DNA of 64,000 nucleotides from Bradyrhizobium sp. JYMT SZCCT0180 (lineage in GTDB: Bacteria; Pseudomonadota; Alphaproteobacteria; Rhizobiales; Xanthobacteraceae), in contig NZ_JAFCLZ010000006.1 of NCBI RefSeq assembly GCF_018130165.1, positions 124,001 to 188,000 on the forward strand, read 5' to 3'. Positions 61,324-64,000 of this stretch are shown here, piece by piece; the stretch's first letter is position 1, and each line of letters starts with the position of its first letter. The translations under genes and the position numbers were made by a program. The notes under the pieces were generated by a model, which searched no databases, was not told the origin of the DNA, and saw only the letters and a program-made list of their open reading frames with translations.

Positions 61324-61418
61324 GCTGCTTCTCCGTTGTATGAGTTGCCGGACGACAGCAGGGATCACTGTCGCCCGGCTCGCGCTCGGTCCGTTGGATG
61401 CCGGAGAGCGCGCGTTCT

Positions 61419-62627
61419 TTAAGCCGTTCGAACCAATTGCGGCCGTTGCGGCGGTTCCTCCCGCAGCTCGAGGGCGATATCGTCCGCAGCGACCTGCGCC
61501 GCGCGGGCTGCCGTCGTCAGCGCGCTTTCAATTTCGGTCAGTTCCTCAATTTCAGGTCCATGATGCTTCTGGAGTGCGCCCCGCTCGAGTTCGGCGCGAA
61601 GTGCCGGGCTGATCTTGAGCAACTGCTGCCTGCTCTCGAGCACGGCTTCGACGAACAGCGGATCCGGCTCGGTACCGGCGAGAAGCGAGACCATCTCTTT
61701 GTGCGGCATCGTCCGCAACACCGCACGTGCCTCTGCCCTCTGAATCTCGGAGAACTTCGGTTCGGTGGTCCCCGGCTTGATGCTGGATCGCCGCGCGGCT
61801 AGAGCCTCGTTTGCGGCTTGAAGTTCGGTTTTCGCCTTCTCCAGCACCGGTGCCACCAGCGTGGCATTGAATTTCTTGAGTTCCTCGCGGATGCCTGCCG
61901 CCGTGTAGCGCCCGCTCGATTCCAGTTCTTGCTTCCGGGCCTGGAATGCGTCGCTGGCGGCCAACGATGCATCATAGACTTCGCTTTCGAATCCGGCTTT
62001 GCGATATGGGCTGCTGATCCCAATAATCATCGAGCCCGGCATCGTGGCCGTTCCTGGCTTCAGGGCTTTGTAGGTTTCAACGTCCGGAGTTGCGCTGCTG
62101 TCGTCGCGCCAGAAGGCGATCTCGTCCAGGATGGCGCAGAGCACCGGTCGACCTCGGACAGCCCGGAAGCTGTTGGTTGCAACCGCGATGTCGATTTTGT
62201 TGCCGAGTTCGAACCCGTAGGCGGTCTCTCGCTCGATCATCCCCTGCAGAAGGGGAATGTCGGTGAAGTACGATCGACAATAATTCAGGACGATTTGCCC
62301 CTGACTCCGGTCATTTGCGAGGCACATAACGAGGGCCCGCTCGCCCGGCCGCAGTTGCCCGCTTTCCCGAAATAGCGCGGCTGCGTGGGCTGCAATGACG
62401 CTGGCGATGGAATCCTTGCCACCTCTTCGGCCGGCGATGATCCACAGCTCCTGCACCCGTTCCGCGGGCGGGTCGCGATCGGCCACTGAACGAAAGAACC
62501 CGACCTCCTCGGGGGACATTGGAAGGGCGAACGCGGCCTTCAGGATGGCGCGCCAGGCGTTCCACGTCTTCCCGGGAAACCAGGGTGCGAACAAGTTCTG
62601 ATCGTCCAGGGCCTCGATAATGTTCAC
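61419..62627 (-). CDS. Terminase ATPase fused to a foreign C-terminal domain
   Basis: 402 residues. The first ~200 are a terminase large-subunit ATPase: NAWRAILKAAFALPM, Walker A LWIIAGRRGGKDSIAS, Walker B LCAILDEIAFWRDD and the coupling motif SMIIGISSPYRKAG. Right after that motif the expected linker and RNase H-like nuclease are absent. The chain continues with FESEVYDASLAASDAFQARKQ and a long helical, Glu/Ala-rich region (EKAKTELQAANEALAARRSS, EIEELTEIESALTTAARAAQ) resembling a phage structural or scaffolding-type hypothetical. An internal deletion joining two phage genes in frame is the simplest explanation. Packaging nuclease activity would be lost. Confidence 0.8.
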   Translation of the reverse strand: MNIIEALDDQNLFAPWFPGKTWNAWRAILKAAFALPMSPEEVGFFRSVADRDPPAERVQELWIIAGRRGGKDSIASVIAAHAAALFRESGQLRPGERALVMCLANDRSQGQIVLNYCRSYFTDIPLLQGMIERETAYGFELGNKIDIAVATNSFRAVRGRPVLCAILDEIAFWRDDSSATPDVETYKALKPGTATMPGSMIIGISSPYRKAGFESEVYDASLAASDAFQARKQELESSGRYTAAGIREELKKFNATLVAPVLEKAKTELQAANEALAARRSSIKPGTTEPKFSEIQRAEARAVLRTMPHKEMVSLLAGTEPDPLFVEAVLESRQQLLKISPALRAELERGALQKHHGPEIEELTEIESALTTAARAAQVAADDIALELREEPPQRPQLVRTA

Positions 62628-63055
62628 GCAGCACGACCCTCGCGCTGCGCGATATAGCTCTGCAAATCCGGCGCCGCGGGTTTTCGATCTGCACCCTTGG
62701 CAATGATTGGCGCCAGTATGCGCCTGATCTCGCTGGAAAGCCGGATGGCCTCGTCACCATCGACCCGCTCTCCAAGCACTTGTGCGGTCTGCAACGCTTC
62801 ACAGCGCAATGTCAGGAGGGCTGCTTGCCTAACCTGCGCTCTCTCGGCCTCGCTGAGAGCGGTGATGCCACCGGCCTCCTCGGCAAACTGCTTGCACAGG
62901 TCGCGGAAGCGCCTGGCCTGGGGCAGCCGATTATCGACGCCCGGTAGCGCCCATGGCTTGTTCGTCACCATCGAACGATTGGTGATCGAGCCGGGAGCCC
63001 GCTTGTGCGGTGCTGGCTGTGATGTGGTCGTGAACGCGTTGCGAATGTCGTGCAT
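62624..63055 (-). CDS. Terminase small-subunit-like protein
   Basis: 143 residues, overlapping the terminase large gene by ATGA. A disordered N-terminus, then helical RFRDLCKQFAEEAGGITALSEAERAQVRQAALLTLRCEAL and EAIRLSSEIRRILAPI. Position and length match small terminase subunits; sequence identity to a named family is not evident. Confidence 0.55.
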   Translation of the reverse strand: MHDIRNAFTTTSQPAPHKRAPGSITNRSMVTNKPWALPGVDNRLPQARRFRDLCKQFAEEAGGITALSEAERAQVRQAALLTLRCEALQTAQVLGERVDGDEAIRLSSEIRRILAPIIAKGADRKPAAPDLQSYIAQREGRAA

Positions 63056-63175
63056 TCACCACAGATGAATGCGTTTCCGCGCGCGTGCAACGTGGCGACT
63101 GTTGCCGGATGCGCAGCCAAATCATGATCAACGGTGAAGTGCGTTCAGCGCAGTTTAAGTGACGGGCAAAAATAT

Positions 63176-63681
63176 TTACAGCTTAGGACCTCTTTCGCGC
63201 CGGATCACGTAAGCGTGGTGCGAAAACAGATCCCCATAATGCTGAAAGCGTCCCGCAAGCTGCCAGACTTCGCCGACGTCCACGATCCCAAAAACCTCTT
63301 GCGGCACCCTCGAGCGGGTCAAACCTCTGGTCCCTATCTGGGGGATCTCCAGCGGGCTTGGATACCACTCATCATGGATTAGCCGGTTGCGCGTTGCTTT
63401 GTCGCTCCAAAACGATTCAATCGCGGTCAGCAATTCTTGAAGGTCGAAACCGCTCAGACCCGCGACTGTGCGAGGGCCAAAACCTGATCCTTGGCATCGT
63501 GCGATTTGAGAAGGGCGACGGCCTCTCGTTCGCTATCCCCCAGCATCTCAGAAACCATCTCGAGCACCCTCGCTTCCGCCAAGGCGAACGTAATCACCAG
63601 GTTGCCAAGAGCCCTGACGAAGGGACGAAATACTCGTCGACCAGATCGGGCTGCTCGTCGTCGGCGGGGTTGTTCATTCCA
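63176..63681 (-). pseudogene. Hypothetical protein, frameshifted
   Basis: Two shifts (near 63625 and 63450) join [44 protein letters not shown] and GLSGFDLQELLTAIESFWSDK, then RNRLIHDEWYPSPLEIPQ. The restored protein would be about 168 residues, helical, with an RLIHDEW motif reminiscent of the RH-FVHG segment of the 51.1-kb pseudogene. Function unknown. The 5' end overlaps the recombinase gene end. Confidence 0.45.
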
Positions 63682-64000
63682 TTCCGAGGCGCTGTTGGAC
63701 GCGGATGACGGTCGCTGCATACCACGGCCTGCCCGATGGCGTCGGCACCTTGCGATCGTTTAGCGCCGCGGCGATGGCTCGAGCCGAGTTGCCGGCTAGC
63801 TCCGTGAAGATAGGCCGCAGGGCCTCAGCGCGCTCCCTGGCTTCGTCCCGGTTCTGTATGCCCTTGGCGTTCAGCCCACCCAGCTTCACGCCCTGAGCCT
63901 TCTTGGCGGCCAGAGCGTCCTTTGTGCGGCGAGAGATCATCGCCCGCTCTTTCTCCGCGAGAGCGGCATATAGGTGCAGCATGAACGGATCCGCATCAGC
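63674..64000 (-). CDS. Serine recombinase (resolvase/invertase), C-terminal part, runs off the window
   Basis: The frame is open to the window edge and reads [41 protein letters not shown] (in parts), the hinge helix of serine recombinases. [34 protein letters not shown] follows, a helix-turn-helix for DNA recognition. The catalytic Ser domain must lie beyond 64000. Different from the large recombinase at 46 kb, so a second mobile unit begins here. Confidence 0.85.
   Translation of the reverse strand, partial: ADADPFMLHLYAALAEKERAMISRRTKDALAAKKAQGVKLGGLNAKGIQNRDEARERAEALRPIFTELAGNSARAIAAALNDRKVPTPSGRPWYAATVIRVQQRLGME

Noticed and set aside
1..64000. CRISPR arrays, rRNA operons, nod/nif genes, plasmid replication origin
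   Set aside because: No regularly spaced repeats, rRNA segments, symbiosis genes or replication initiators were seen in either strand.

Overview
The window looks like a chromosomal accessory region of an alphaproteobacterium close to Bradyrhizobium (Nitrobacteraceae). The basis is high GC, FixJ/NodW-type response regulators with multi-PAS histidine kinases, the recombinase/DUF2924/DUF3489 cassette, DUF5681 next to a terminase, and many very small membrane and zinc-ribbon proteins. This is inference from protein resemblance; no rRNA or other taxonomic marker is present.

Layout. (1) 0.1-5 kb: a redox cluster of a broken SDR, an MFS transporter, a cupin and an azoreductase. A decayed LysR gene faces azoR, and an 18-bp element is shared in inverted orientation by the SDR and azoR promoter regions. 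(2) 5.1-12.2 kb: a seven-gene leftward operon (HAD hydrolase, amino-acid ABC transporter, threonine-dehydratase-like enzyme, aminotransferase) opposite a GntR/FCD regulator. (3) 12.2-17.7 kb: SMR exporter, small hypotheticals, a frameshifted HD protein, a secreted acetamidase/formamidase paired with a Tat-type binding-protein-like gene, and OsmC. (4) 17.7-40.6 kb: a stress and aromatic-response block. It holds aldehyde dehydrogenase, an AhpD-like protein, two cysteine hydrolases, an AraC regulator, three histidine kinases, two response regulators, a GMC oxidoreductase, an AaeXAB-like efflux operon, a flavodoxin-like protein and a large winged-helix/ATPase regulator. (5) 40.9-64 kb: mobile and phage-derived DNA. 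It holds a ParB-methyltransferase, DUF5681 and terminase group, a DUF3489/DUF2924/serine-recombinase cassette, an Mfd-like helicase, a tRNA 3' remnant, DNA-ligase fragments, about a dozen microproteins, a second terminase fused to a foreign tail, and the edge of another serine recombinase.

Main finding. Seven promoter regions between 11 and 33 kb carry one dyad, ACACC-N2-GGT, followed at fixed spacing by a degenerate AT-N-GA. All are oriented towards the downstream gene: the HAD/ABC operon, ALDH, kinase 1, response regulator 1, kinase 2, GMC oxidoreductase and the FUSC efflux operon. The dyad resembles the sty box recognised by FixJ-family StyR/TodT regulators, and a FixJ-type regulator (23698-24366) lies among the targets. 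I infer a local, self-regulating two-component regulon for sensing, oxidising and exporting small, perhaps plant-derived aromatic, molecules. A second oddity is a kinase (35618-37366) whose sensor half has been replaced by an AraC-type DNA-binding half.

Caution. At least five genes carry apparent single-base frameshifts (SDR, HD protein, 51.1-kb hypothetical, DNA ligase, 63.2-kb hypothetical). In the mobile part this fits decay, but sequencing error cannot be excluded.
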